Positions 1-12,158 of a stretch of 64,000 nt of DNA are shown here, piece by piece. A model generated the notes under the pieces. It was not told where the DNA came from and made no database searches. It saw only the letters and a list, made by a program, of their open reading frames with translations. The stretch covers positions 25,125,927-25,189,926 of the forward strand of contig CM051030.1 of assembly GCA_027627225.1 (NCBI GenBank). The letters run 5' to 3'. Source of the DNA: Congeria kusceri. Taxonomy: Eukaryota > Mollusca > Bivalvia > Myida > Dreissenidae. Made by a program: the position numbers and the translations under genes. Position 1 is the first letter of the stretch. Every line of letters starts with the position of its first letter.

Positions 1-1
1 T

Positions 2-35
<34 letters not shown>

Positions 36-37
36 GT

Positions 38-79
<42 letters not shown>

Positions 80-136
80 AATCATCATCGTCATCATCAT
101 CATCATCGTCATCATCATCATCATCGTCATCATTAT

Positions 137-192
<56 letters not shown>

Positions 193-194
193 GC

Positions 195-231
<37 letters not shown>

Positions 232-450
232 AGTTCGGTATCATTATCTGTTTTATCATCATTAACATCAACATCATCATCATTATCATAATCATCATCG
301 TCGTCGTCGTCGTCCTAATCGTCATCACCATCATCATCATCCAGTTCTGAATCATTATCTGTTTTATCATCATCAACATCCTCATCATCATGATTATCAT
401 CATCATCGTCGTCGTCATCGTCGACGTCATAATCGTCATTATCATTTAGT
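1..450. repeat. CAT/ATC trinucleotide microsatellite
   Basis: A long imperfect run of CAT units, interrupted by CAG (about 152-190), CGT and CAA triplets and by two similar spacers around 'ttcggtatcattatctgttttatc' and its near copy at about 345-370. The two spacers suggest a higher-order duplication inside the array. It starts at the window edge, so the true length is unknown. The open frames across it are low complexity and not genes. Confidence 0.95.
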
Positions 451-930
451 GATTAAGACGTTTTATTAAAAACAAATGTGGTGAGAATAAGAAGACTGGT
501 CGTACTCCTTGTAACGAATTATTAATAATTATAATCATGTTCACAAATCACAACTAAGTAAATTGCGCATTGTATTTGGATATTCTCTTGTACGGCTTAT
601 GGGGAGCCTTTTGGTCACGCTACGGCCAACTTGCCCGGTTTCAATCTGCGAGGAAAAAAGAGGACCTTCAGGGAGCGGAAGTCAGGCTATGCGACCTATT
701 CGCCCAAAAGATGATGTAGCGGAATCAGGCCGATCAGCCAGTGCGGGCGCCCGTGACCAGCCAACCCGAGCACTGCGGTTTCTATATAGAAATATCTTTA
801 TTTTCAAAAATAAGTAATTGCACAGCACTATGGCTGTGATTGGCCCGATCTGCCATCTCCTTCAATACATAGATATCTTACCTGTTAAATTATATTATTT
901 ACCAGAGTATAACATGTGGCTTGTGGTTTC
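450..930. other. No recognised gene; GC-richer patch at about 560-790
   Basis: After the microsatellite the sequence is AT-rich, except for a GC-richer patch around 560-790 containing an 84-codon open frame. Its translation is rich in R, S, P and G and matches no family I know. The patch precedes a repeat region, so I read it as repeat-derived rather than as a gene. Confidence 0.4.
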
Positions 931-1630
931 CGCTTCTGCCTATCCAGGTCCGGGCATCAAGGCTCAAACTGTTGGGCGTTAAGTAATTGTGCGCAAGGAT
1001 GTGTTCGCCTGCATATTAAAACGAATTAATATACATGGTAAGTAAAACAGCGTTACACCGCTGCTAACATAGCACATTTATAAGGAACAATGCGGCAGAG
1101 AGGAGTCGGACACTTCCAGTAGTAGCTCTTGAAGCTTCCGCGTCTGCGCAGTTCCGGCATAACGGTCAATGTCAGTATAATGTTTCCGAGCTATACAATA
1201 TATTAATACGAATGCATGCAAACCGGATGAAGCCTTTCGCCGCTCGTGCGCCAGGAGACGTTTTGACTATGTAAACTATATTAATCCGTTTCTCGGGGAC
1301 AGTGCGGCCGAGAAGCAAGGGACCACTTCCGGTAGAAGCGCTTTAGATTCCCGCGACTGCCTGTTTAGTTCAGGTCATGGATGCTCTAACCGTTTGGCGT
1401 AAGGAAAGTTTGCGCCAGGATACATTTTGTTTATTTATCAATACGAATATACATGGTTAGTAAGGTAGCGTTGCGCTATGCTAATTTAGCGACTTTATCG
1501 GAAACGGAGGCGTCGGGCTAAATCCAGTAGCAGCGCTTGAGGTTCTCGCGGTTTCCTGCTCAGGTCCGGTCATCGAGGCTCGAACCGTTGGCAGTAAACA
1601 AATTGTGCGACACGAGACGTTTTCACTGAA
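930..1630. repeat. Diverged tandem repeat, ~200-bp unit, about 4 copies
   Basis: Recurring landmarks show related units. 'aggtccgggcatcaaggctcaaactgttggg' near 945, 'agttccggcataacggtcaa' near 1150, 'agttcaggtcatggatgctctaaccgtttgg' near 1367 and 'aggtccggtcatcgaggctcgaaccgttgg' near 1562 each follow a 'cgcg/ccgc...ctgc' block. Some are followed by 'ttgtgcg..agga' and 'acgaatatacatgg'. Spacing is about 200 bp and divergence is high. Confidence 0.7.
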
Positions 1631-1643
1631 CCGATAGTTCCCG

Positions 1644-2072
1644 CAGCTGTCAGTTAAATAATAAACACATAGGGTTCAGTGTATAATGCATATGATTTTT
1701 AAAATACAGTTTAAATGATCTGTTTTGGTATCAATGTAAAGGTTTATATGTAGGAAATAAGAAAAAATACAGTTTTAGGCACTACTTTATCTTAAATGGT
1801 TCCCAGCTTCATAACTTTTGGCCCATGTATTCTAGCAAAAAATGGCAGCCCCCATGCCTGTCAAAAACCGGTGTGTTTATTCTAAGATAAATATTTTGAG
1901 TTACAACGTATGGAAATTTTCGACATGCTGTTTTTCAAAAGGTTATGGCCTTATCTTTCCAACAATATATGGTGATATATTGGGACGTTGCTTGGTCATG
2001 GTGAAAATTGAGATCAAACATTAAATAGTTTATATGTAACAATGAAGGAATTCATTTGCGCATGCGTAACCT
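1644..2072 (+). repeat. Interspersed ~470-bp element, copy 1 (plus)
   Basis: First of five copies in the first 8.5 kb. Shared blocks in order are a 'ctgtcagttaaataataa' block, 'acagtttaaatgat', 'ggttcccagcttcataactt', 'ttttgagttacaacg', 'tccaacaatatatggtgatatattgg' and the terminal 'gcgcatgcgtaac'. This copy lacks the outer 'ggggtaattagacct' end, so it is truncated at its left side. Small open frames inside copies are not conserved in frame. Confidence 0.85.
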
Positions 2073-2749
2073 ATGCGCGTGAAATTAAACATGGAGTATT
2101 TAATTATATGGCAAATAGAAGGGAATTGTGGGCATACATAGTTTCAACACGGGTCAGCATTGTTGCGTAATTTTGCTTAATCGAATTATAGCTATTTGAA
2201 ATATGCTGTAACTAATGAACAAGAAATTGATTTTATGTACACTGTTTAATATGAAGAATTTCCTTAACAATTTTATTTTAGCAACAATCGATTTAAAAAT
2301 ATCAAAATCTAGTTTCTGTATTCACATACATATATTTCGTGAATACTTATTCAAACTTGGGAAATGTTACAAGAGATATCAAGTTATTTGTCATGATTTT
2401 ATTTATATATTTTTTTAATATATAAAAGAAGAACAATAAGTACATGACATACGGTAATTTCATTACTCGTACATTACATAATTTGAGTGTCGTCATCAAA
2501 ATAGTGGTATGACGTGTGTACCAAATTTAAGCGTTTTCTCGTGTTTCACAAAAAAACTTGACTGTTTCAAATATGAAACTAACCTCATTTTATCATTTAC
2601 AGATTGATAGATGGCAAAAATGAATCGACATTCGAATTAAGCCTAATATGCAATAATTGTATTAACACTTAAATATTATAACTAGTTGAAACAAAATGTA
2701 CATTATCGACCGCGGTATCACAGGTTCTACTCTACTGCGTTTAACAAAA

Positions 2750-3200
2750 TAAAATAATCCCATTTTAAAACTGGGAATATTTTTCCATTTGCAAAAGTGG
2801 GAAAAAAAAGTCCACTTTCAGAATCAGGTAAACAAACCCGTGGTAAAATTAAAAATTTAAACATTTAGAAAACGCTTCTAAAAATACTCAGAAATATTAA
2901 ACTAAACAATGCTTTAACTAGAAGATATTTCTGATCGTTGGATTTTTTCCCATTTAAAAAGTGGGATTTTTTTACTTATCATAATTTTTAAACGAGAATT
3001 AGTGCAAACAATCTAACAACACTTAATATGCATATATATGCATAAATAAGCATATCTAAAAAAAGTAAACAATCCCACGGGATTTTTTTTCCTACACAAA
3101 ATGTGGGAAAAAAATATCATGGAAAAAAAATGAAAATCCCATAGGAAAATGAAAATCCAGTGGGAACATAAAAAAATCGCATGGGAAATCCACTTTTGCA
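2750..3200. repeat. Irregular GTGGGA / TCCCA-rich inverted motifs
   Basis: Many short 'cccattt..aaagtggga' and 'tcccac..gtggga' palindromic motifs separated by A/T runs, for example near 2757-2810, 2948-2972 and 3070-3195. It is low complexity and could fold into many small hairpins. No coding potential was seen. Confidence 0.6.
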
Positions 3201-3671
3201 CATATTTCATAATGAGAAAAATGCAATTTTATGCGAAAAACATCAATTATTGATCACAATTAAACACTTTAACGCATACTTTATGTAAAATGGTAATATC
3301 TGAAAGAAAAATGGTACTTAAGTTTGCAAATTTCGGTTTGGCACAGTTTTTCCGGTGGACGTTGGAAGTCAACGGTCCTTTGAGAGGGTAATTTCCAAAA
3401 CAGGTATCGCGGAAACTACTTCTTTTTATTGCAAGCTATTAGTCAGTTAATCGAAACTAGAAAGAGTCCTTCTTCAAAACAGCAACATTTCATATTAAAT
3501 TATAATTTATGATAATGTATGTAATATGTATTATAAGGTGTATATCATGCTATTTTCTACAATTACAGTTTGTAAAAAGGTCAATTTATAAAAAATAATT
3601 TCCACCTAATGACATCCCTACTTTTGCTTTTTACTTGTATGTAACCGACATTTTTAGCGGAGTGTCTTGGA

Positions 3672-4077
3672 AGGTTACGCATGCGCAAATAATTTCCTTC
3701 ATTGTTACATATAAAATATTCAATGTTTGATCTCAATTTTCACCACGACCAAGCGACTTCCCAATATATCACCATACATTGTTGGAAAGATAAGGCCATA
3801 ACCTTTTGAAAAAGCAGCATGTCAAAAATTTCTATAAGTTGTAACTCAAAATATTTACCTTACAATAAACACACCGGTTTTGACAGGCATGACGACTGCC
3901 ATTTTGTGTATGAAAAAATATGAAGCTGGGAACCATTTAAGATAAAGTAGTGCCTACAACTGTAATATTTTCTTATTTCCGACATATATACCTTTTAATT
4001 GATACCAAAACATATCATTTAAACTGTATTTTAAAAATCATATGAATTATACACTGAACGCTTTGTGTTTATTATCT
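3672..4077 (-). repeat. Interspersed ~470-bp element, copy 2 (minus)
   Basis: Reverse-orientation copy beginning 'aggttacgcatgcgcaaat' and running through the same ordered blocks as copy 1. It ends at 'gtgtttattatct', directly against the start of copy 3. The outer 'ggggtaattagacct' terminus is missing here. Confidence 0.85.
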
Positions 4078-4545
4078 AGGTTATGCATGCGCAAATAAAT
4101 TCCTTCTTTGTTACATATAACATATTTAAAATTTGATATCACTTTTCACCATGACCAAGCTACTTTCCAATATATCACCATACATTGTTGGAAAGATTAG
4201 GACATAACCTTTTGAAAAACAGCATGTCGAAAATTTCCATACGTTGTAACTCAAAATATTTATCTTAGAATAAACACACCGGTTTTGACGGGCATGGAGG
4301 CAGCTATTTTGCGCATAAATACGTGGGCCAAAAGTTATGAAGCTGGGAACCACTAGACAAAAAAGAAATGCACAAGCCTTTTTTCTTATTGCTTACATAT
4401 ATACCTTTAAAATGATACCATAACATATCATTTAAACTGTATGTTACAAATTAGATGAATCCTGCACTCAACCACATGTGCTTATTATATAACTGACAGC
4501 ATGTAACCCTAAGGATGTAACTTCCGTTTTGGGGTAATTAGACCT
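4078..4545 (-). repeat. Interspersed ~470-bp element, copy 3 (minus, full length)
   Basis: Head-to-tail with copy 2. It begins 'aggttatgcatgcgcaaat' and ends 'cttccgttttggggtaattagacct'. Both ends match the longest copy at 8024-8493, which suggests these are the true element termini (AGGT...ACCT). Confidence 0.87.
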
Positions 4546-5380
4546 TTAAGAGAACCCAACCCTTTCAATTTTGAATAAAAACCACAATTTGCATCAATCT
4601 GATCTATTTCGAGAAAGAACATGAAGTCCTTTTACACTGGTTCAAAGATTTATTGGAAAAAAAAAAGTTGATAATGTCACATATAATGGTGTTTTGAGGC
4701 AAAAATTTAGACGGAAAAAAATGTACTTGGGTACGTCTGGAAAACATGAATTAACTCAGAAGCATAAGTTTGAGTTTTAATGGGCATAGCTAATACAATA
4801 TATAAAGTAAGAAGTGAAAACAATCTTTATTGGCATTCTAAATGTTACAAATTAGGTTTTTAGTCAGGTTTGAACTCAATATAAATGTAGCATTTCAGAT
4901 GCCATTTGACCCCAGAAAAGGGTTTGTTTGCATAACAATCAACAGATTTGACCTCCTGTCACACAACAAAAAAAGTATTTGACCCCAGAATATCAATGCA
5001 AGATATTAATAACAGTCTTCTGTCACACCTGAACCTGTGGGTGAGGTCAGTCGCCTGCAATCTTCAATCTGTTCCAGGTACTCTCTTCTGAGTAATCAGT
5101 GAAAATAAAAAGGTTTTCTGTGCAAGTTTTCTCAATATTGTGATTACTAGTGTAACTTAGATACAATAACTGTACAGTTACAATAGTTTGTTAAGTTTTA
5201 TTTACTGCGAAAAGGCTTGTCGCAATGCCGGCTTCAGATTGTCGAGCTCATGTGCGAACAGTTGAGTTCTAAAACGGGTTTGAGAGTCCCAAAAAGCGTT
5301 AAACTCTTGCTTTTCCTACTGGTGTTGATAAGAAGAATGCCAGGCTGGAAAAGAAAACATGAGATAGTAGAATACATGAC
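4546..5380. other. No recognised gene
   Basis: AT-rich sequence with no open frame of note and no repeat I can tie to others in the window. Two short 'gaccccagaa' phrases at about 4909 and 4982 hint at a small local duplication. Confidence 0.5.
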
Positions 5381-5703
5381 AATATTCATGTACTAACCTT
5401 AAAAAATACCGATGGTACGGACACGACTATGTCAGCTCTACGGCCCCGCCCCAACGCTTCAGTGTAGTTGACAAGTATAGTAGTTTTGATGACTCGTCAC
5501 TTCATCCAGACATGTATACCATTGAGTTGATGGTTCCGGCTGAAGTCCTGGTTCTTTTCAACACTGCATTTAAAAAACATACTCAAATTAAACTAAACTG
5601 TGATGGTGATTTAAATTTTGATGCCGCTATCTCCATTTGGTGGGGTCTAGGTTGGCGTGAGCGGCTTAAGTGTTTTATGCATGCATTCCATGTATTTTTC
5701 AGC
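5380..5703 (+). CDS. Unassigned protein-like open frame, possible exon or gene relic
   Basis: An uninterrupted frame runs from just after a TGA at 5377 to the stop at 5704-5706, with an internal ATG at 5512. The translation has normal-looking composition and includes phrases such as HPDMYTIELMVPAEVLVLF and NCDGDLNFDAAISIWWG, unlike the low-complexity frames nearby. A possible donor 'ggc|gtgagc' lies at about 5658. I do not recognise the family. It may be one exon of an otherwise unseen gene, a retropseudogene piece or part of a mobile element. No partner exon could be joined with confidence; a short open stretch at about 5782-5895 is a weak candidate. Confidence 0.25.
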
Positions 5704-6049
5704 TGAAAGCCTGATTAAACTACAATTACAAAATAACGTATGAAATAAACGTAAATAAAATCTGTTAACTTTGCAAATTAGGAAAATTGGTATTATTCAA
5801 AGAAGCAAGTCGGACGGTCATCATGGCCAAAGCATCGGCCAGTGCGGACACGACCTTTGTGGGCTTTATTGTCAGTTACAGGTTGTTAAACTAAATATTC
5901 AGGATTCCAACACAAGGCATTATGACATTAATGAGAGAATTGTTGAAACGAATGCACATTAATGTCAAAATGAAAAAGAAAAACAACACGATGAACACAA
6001 TGGGTCTCGGATTGCCACTCTGGGGGACATTTTGCTTTAATTTTCCCTT

Positions 6050-6566
6050 AGTTACGCATGCGCAAATAAATTCCTTCTTTGTTACATATAATATATTCAA
6101 AATTTGATCTCACTTTCCACCATGACCAAGCTACTTTCCAATAAATCACCATACATAGTTGGAAAGATGCGGACATAACCTTTTGAAAAAACAGCATGTC
6201 AAAAAATTCTATGTGTTGTAACTCAAAATATTTACCTTTGAAATAAAACGGACATGGAGACTGCCATTTTGCGCATGAATACATGGGCCAAAAGTTATGA
6301 AGCTGGGAACCACTAGACAAAAAAGTAGTGCACAAAGCAGACTTTTTTCTTATTGCTTACATATTTACCTTTAAAATGATACCAAAACATATAATTTAAA
6401 CTGTATTTTACAAATTATATGCATCCTACACTCAGACACATGTGCTTATTATCTAACTGACAGCATGTAACCCCAAGGATGTGACTTCCCTTTTGGGGTA
6501 ATTAGACCTCTAACTGACAGCATGTAACCCTGAGGATGTGACTTCCGTTTTGGTGTAATTTTACCT
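6050..6566 (-). repeat. Interspersed ~470-bp element, copy 4 (minus) with doubled terminus
   Basis: Begins 'agttacgcatgcgcaaataaa' and ends with the terminal block 'ctaactgacagcatgtaaccc..ggggtaattagacct' at about 6452-6509. A second copy of that ~58-bp block follows immediately (about 6510-6566). The terminal duplication is unique among the five copies. Confidence 0.87.
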
Positions 6567-7032
6567 GGAATAAGACCACCAAATTAATGAGCTACATCGG
6601 TTATTTTTGACTCGTTGCGAACGTGTTTTTTCTTGTTACAGATTCTTATTGTGAATAGTTTGACATAAATTACTGCAATTTACTAATTTTAAGCTATACT
6701 ATGGACAATCGAGAGCTTGCATCGTATGATCTACTTTGACTCAGTAGGCTTCGAACAAAGATCTATATATAAACATATTTATTTATAGATCTTTGGCTAC
6801 GAAGCACTAACAATCGGTACGAAAAACTACTTTGCTTCATTATGTTGTCGTTTACTATTGAATAAGAAGCTAAATTATAAAGTTTAAAGGCTGGAACATG
6901 TGAAACAATCTCGCTTCTCAGCACGGCGGAAAAATCGATTCTTCGCACGTAAAATGTAAATTAATTTGAGAGGGAGCTCTAAATATTAGTTGCTGTATCT
7001 CTTGTTAGAGTATTCTTTTACTCTAAGAAAAG

Positions 7033-7340
7033 TACAGACGGATTCGAAAAGAGACTTGTATGCTCTTTAGCATGGTACCATTTATTTTATTTTATTTTAA
7101 AATTTAGGCTGGGGAATTTGCACTGTTGTAACAACACCATATTTCCTATATAAATCAACTGAACCTCGGTCGGAAATATGGTGCAATTTCAACTTTATCG
7201 CATACAAAAATAAACTTTCCCTTGTTTATCAGACAAGTACAGACGGATTTGGAAAAGCCATTCTCTGCTTGTTCTAATGGCGTTAATTTTGTTGAATTAT
7301 TTTAAATCTAGGCGGGGGAATTTAGACTTAAATGCGGTGC
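7033..7340. repeat. Local tandem duplication, ~204-bp spacing
   Basis: 'tacagacggattcgaaaag' near 7033 and 'tacagacggatttggaaaag' near 7237 each lead into 'ttaaaatttaggctggggaattt' and 'ttaaatctaggcgggggaattt' respectively. Between them, 12-bp inverted arms CACCATATTTCC (about 7136) and GGAAATATGGTG (about 7173) could form a hairpin. Confidence 0.65.
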
Positions 7341-8023
7341 ATATAGTTTAAAGTTCATTTTCGTGACTCAATACGGAAATAAACGAGCATTGCCGAACGA
7401 TACCGAGTTGGTTCGTGGAACACTACAGTTCTAGCAGTATATGTTTTCCGCGGCGTCTATTGGGGGTAATAAACATATTACAATCTTAGTATCCGTATCA
7501 TGTATACCTTATAATCTGCATTTTAGCTTATAATTGAAAATTAAATCCTGAAGGAAATTAAGATGTTTTTTTTTTTATAACAATGCCTTAGAGTCATATT
7601 CATTTAGATATTTCAAAGTATGCAACTTTGCATGTTAATTTATTGCAGAAGACATAAAATATAAATTAATGCCTAAATATTTTGATCCAAACATAAGTTC
7701 TGTAAATGCAAAACGTCAACATAATGCCCGAAATTATTTAAAGAAACAGAGGAAATAAACAGTTGTTTTAATACGAGTAACATTAATTTTTATACTACAA
7801 CTAAGACAAAGGCAAGCTAGAATATATGAAAATAAGGTCAAATTTAAATTTGTATGCCATTTCCTACCAGACGAAAAAGCCCCTACTCAAATTTTTTTTC
7901 TTTATTAAATAAAAGCATTTTTTTTTCAATTCCGAATATTCTATTTTTCTTTAAGTTAAATAAAAAAGCTCGCTCTTCTTTCATTTCAGTCGTTTTCCAT
8001 TGGGTTAATACATTAACTGTATC

Positions 8024-8493
8024 AGGTCTAATTACCCCAAAACGGAAGTCACATCCTCAGGGTTACATGCTGTCAGTTAGATAATAAGCACATGTGGCTG
8101 AGTGCAGGATGCATATAGTTTGTAAAATACAGTTTAAATGATATGTTATGGTATCGTTTTAAAGGTAAATATGTAAGCAATAAGAAAAAAGGCTGTTTTG
8201 TGCACTACTTGTGTGTCTAGTGGTTCCCAGCTTCGTAACTTTTGGCCCATGTACTCATGCGCAAAATGGCCTCCATGCCCGTCAAAACCGGTGTGTTTTT
8301 ACTGAGGTAAATATTTTGAGTTACAACGCATAGCATTTTTTGACATACTGTTTTTTTCAAAAGTTTATGTCCTCATCTTTCCAACAATGTATGGTGATAT
8401 ATTGGAAAGTAGCTTGGTCATGGTAAAAAGTGAGATCAAATTTTCAATATGTTATATGTAACAAAGAAGGAATTTATTTGCGCATGCGTAACC
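8024..8493 (+). repeat. Interspersed ~470-bp element, copy 5 (plus, full length)
   Basis: Most complete plus-strand copy, starting 'aggtctaattaccccaaaacgg' and ending 'tttgcgcatgcgtaacct'. All internal blocks of the family are present. Ends AGGT/ACCT are complementary, but longer terminal inverted repeats are not evident. The internal open frames differ between copies, so the element appears non-coding and non-autonomous. Confidence 0.88.
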
Positions 8494-9590
8494 TATCAGC
8501 TAGAGGTCACAATACACTAAATAAATAAGTGATGTAGGGCTGTTCTCTCTAAATAAATCAACACGTTTAACTCGAAGACATGTTTTAAGGTTTAGACACT
8601 TACTTTGATATTCTTTTTTTTGGAGATGTTGGTAGGGTAAGCATTGGTATGCATTAATAAATCACTGATATGTTTTAAGATCGGAGACTATAGTATGACA
8701 CTGCGCCGAGGCGGGTTACATTCAACTAGAAAGTAGCCGCTAAAAAGATGGCGATAAAACAGTCAACTTTGTTTAGTGTCGAGTTCTTTCTTACATAATA
8801 CATGACAAACCCTTTTTATTGATTACATCAATTCAGCTTAGATGCTCCTTAAGAAAATGCTATGAGGGTCCCTATGTGCAAAATGTTGCATTTATTTTTG
8901 GCTAAAGTTATCGTTTTTACAATAAATTACATAAGGATTGGAATTATTTTATTGTAACCTAGACCCTTGCTTATAAAAGGCCATAACAAAATGCAGTTCT
9001 AATCATGTTTTATCAAGCTTGTGAACATAACAGGCTCTTTGTCAGTATTCATTGTCTAATTTAAGATGATTTCAAGCAAGCCCTCGTTATATCAACAGAC
9101 ACTTGATTATATCATCAAAAGCAATGTCTGTGTAATACGCCATATTTTAACTCTAAACGAATCATTAAAAAATGTGCATTAAAACAATACATACCTACCT
9201 ACATGTTACCAGCAACCTTGGGTAGGAAATGGCAAACAATGCTTTTAGGTCGGCCTAATGTGACTATTAACATTTATAACTGTAAATGATTTAATGTTTT
9301 TTTTTTAAGTTTCTATATTAATAAATTATATAATATATTAAATGAAAATGGGATCATACAGGCACTATATGGATTGGTGGTATAACCAGCTAATAAGGAT
9401 CATGGGTGCTGTTCTAGGTAACTGTTTTTAAAACTATTGTGTTGGGTCCTAAGTGCCACTGTGTGGATGAATTGGGATCTAGCTGTAACTTATCACTTTA
9501 CGTAGTGTACTAGATGCAATGCATTCTCTGTGATATACTGTAACTTTTTTTATCTCAATTATTGTTGCCGTTATTGTTTTTTCTTTTATC
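8494..9590. other. No recognised gene or repeat
   Basis: AT-rich sequence without long open frames. I see nothing in it that can be named. Confidence 0.5.
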
Positions 9591-9591
9591 T

Positions 9592-9765
9592 TTTTCTTCT
9601 TCTTCTTCTTAACATTATTATGATGATGATGATGATGTCGATGATGATGTTACAGATGATGAGTATTATTAGCATTTATCATTAGTAGTAGTAGTTGTAG
9701 TAGTAGAAGTAGTAGAAGCAGCAGTGGTAGTATTTGTGGTAGCGGTTGTTGTTGTTGTTGCAGTA
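9592..9765. repeat. Compound trinucleotide microsatellite
   Basis: Consecutive short runs of TTC, GAT, AGT/GTA and GTT triplets with interruptions. Several trinucleotide classes side by side suggests repeated slippage and point mutation from one ancestor. Confidence 0.85.
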
Positions 9766-10031
9766 GTTCATTGTTAGTATTAAATATTATAGAATAATTG
9801 TTAACCATAATATTTTCCAACAGAGAATATAATTGGAAATGAAAACAGAAGTGTGTCGCTTTACCTCTTGCAAACTGATATACTCTTGCAAATACACTGC
9901 GCTAACAGGACAGCCAGATAAAATTGTTGAGGGAATAAAAGAGCAAATTTATTACCGATTGAATCTTAGACAAGGCAGTAAAAACCACCAGATAAAGTCA
10001 ATAGCAGCCGAAAATCTTCGGAAGATTCTCG

Positions 10032-10100
10032 ATTAGTACCTAAAAGCTCACTCTCTATCGGGTGTACTACCCGATAGAGAGTGAGCTTTTAGGTACTAAT
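10032..10100. repeat. Perfect palindrome: 32-bp arms, 5-bp loop
   Basis: Left arm 10032-10063 (core CTAAAAGCTCACTCTCTAT) is followed by the spacer gtact (10064-10068) and an exact reverse complement at 10069-10100. There is no mismatch over 32 bp. The stop codon of a small upstream open frame (9833-10036) lies in the left arm. It could be a very young fold-back insertion or an inversion scar. Confidence 0.97.
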
Positions 10101-10264
10101 AGTACTTATTGATGTTATCAGTTAGACTGTCTGGCTTAAGAAGAAAAGCGATATTGTTCAGAATGTTGAACTTCATTCAAACTTTAAACAAAAATACACT
10201 TATAATTCACAGGCGTTTTCTTTTATCGCCAAAAGTCTTTCTGCGCTGTCAGTGTTTTGATTTA

Positions 10265-11070
10265 TTTAGGATGGCAACAAATAGTATTTCAGTAAAGGGT
10301 TAATTGGTTTTGGTATTTGAGTTGTTAACCGGTGAGCTAAATATCATTCATAAGATCTTAAATACAGCTTAAATGAAACATCATCAAATACAATGGTCTG
10401 TTTGATTGAATAGTCCTAATCGACGATGTACGTAATGCTGTCACTTGCGACTGTTTCAATTATTGTTGTGTTAAAATAAGAACAAAACAACGTACATGGA
10501 ATTCAGCTGGGTGTTTGAACCTAAAATGTGCTATTGCAAAGATTGTCAACCTCTGTTTAATGGAAATGTGATTGTGGATGGTAAACATATCACCCATTGC
10601 TTGTGGTTCATCTTGGTCCCAAACGTTTAGATTGTAAATGCATCTGAATTGCGACTTTTTATTGCCAGGTAAATAACAGAAGTAGGCCGGACTGGCATGG
10701 GACTACATAGAGCCTGTTGATCGCCAGATTAGTTACAGAAGAAGTCTGGACAGACATCGATTGCCAAATCAGGTTGTCTGATTTGGGTCATTTTGTAGGT
10801 GATGATATTCAGCTGGTCTCTGTCATTATCAGTACTCAGCGGAAACAGTTTTACTATTTTTAGTAACAGTGACCTTGACCCCACCCAACCCATAGGCAGT
10901 GCCGAGCGAGGTATTGATATAAGGTATCTATGTATGAAGTTTCATTTAATTATCTCAGTGCGTTCTCGAAGTATTGAGCGGAAACCCCCACTTAGACGCC
11001 GCCCGTTCGCCAGCCCGACCAACGACATACCCCAAACTAATAACACAAATAAAAAAATGGGTTAAAATAA
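10265..11070 (+). repeat. Bivalve-type composite element, copy A
   Basis: Shares ordered blocks with 15870-16510: 'aggatggcaacaaatagtatttcagt', 'taattggtt..gtatttgag..gttaaccggtgagcta', 'tctgtttgattgaatagtcctaat', 'cacttgcgactgtt..aattattgtt' and 'aacagaagtaggccgg'. It lacks the CTCTTGTTT terminus of the other copy and continues into a GC-richer segment near 10870-11060 with 'gtgaccttgacc'. The 88-codon open frame there is repeat sequence. Confidence 0.7.
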
Positions 11071-12158
11071 ACATATTTAGCATAGACGCTAATATATGCA
11101 TTGACTAATCGGTACATACACAGGAAGAAACTTTAGTGCATTACAATATTGGTAAATATGTATTTCAAGATCAATTCTCATTCAGTTGTATAAAAATGTC
11201 AACATATGTTGAACATAAATAGTCATCAGTTGAAATTGATACAATTTTTAAGAATTGGTATCGTGAAATGATTCAATTGTCAATTTGGAGTACTGATATT
11301 GTTTTCAGTATAATTCTACAAAACATGTTAATCACTTACATGAAGTAAACGGTATACAGACATAATATATAAGTCCCACAAGCTGCGTGGTTAAGGTTAA
11401 TCGTAAAACAATATGTTTGTCCATGTAACCTGACCTGCTCTTAAAATGCCCAGACCCTAACTATTTTATTGAATTATTTTATTTATTCATATTTTCATAA
11501 TTATTTGTTGTTGTTTTTTTGTTAAATAAGTTTTGTATTTTAATAGCATCTATTTCAAAACAATGTTCATGGATATTACCGGTATATTTGGAATATTTAT
11601 TAAAATTTAGACGTTGAACATTTAATAAATAACAAGAAATATTTTTAAAAAGATATTTGGCGTCTATGGTAATTGTGAAAATAAGGAATGCAGATTGTAC
11701 TTTCTACATAAATACATTTAAAACTGACAAATGGGTAACTTGGTTGTGTTTTGTTTTCACCTACATATCACTTATCCGTCGCATGACTGATTTGATTCGA
11801 ACAGCACACTTTGCTCACATACTCAATCATACTTTTTTTCTTCTAACATATACTTATATATTTTTACGTTATTTTGTTGTTTTGTTTTTGAGACATAAAA
11901 CATATCTGCTCTTCCAGTTTCTTAAGGATGACAACAATATTTAAGAGAAAGAGGATGACTATATGCCTAGCTGTATTCAAATACATACAAATGTGAATCG
12001 GTACAAATAAACGACACTGAGGGTGTTTTATTAACTCGTACATTTCTTCTTATGTTCACAAAAAATTAAATATATATTTTTATGACTGGCTATAGATATC
12101 TAGTTATGTTGTAAAGAACATGCCGACAACGATAGTTTTGTGGAGTTTCTTGCCACTT
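11071..12158. other. No recognised gene
   Basis: AT-rich. The only notable point is 'acaagaaatatttttaaaaagatatttggcg' near 11632, which recurs near 13711 ('acaagaaatatctttaaaaatgatattcggcg') and in part near 21757. These mark a small dispersed repeat. Confidence 0.5.

Noticed and set aside
1842..6335. Similar small ORFs at 1842-2024, 4126-4353 and 6048-6335
   Set aside because: They resemble each other only because they lie in copies of one ~470-bp element; reading frames and starts differ among copies.
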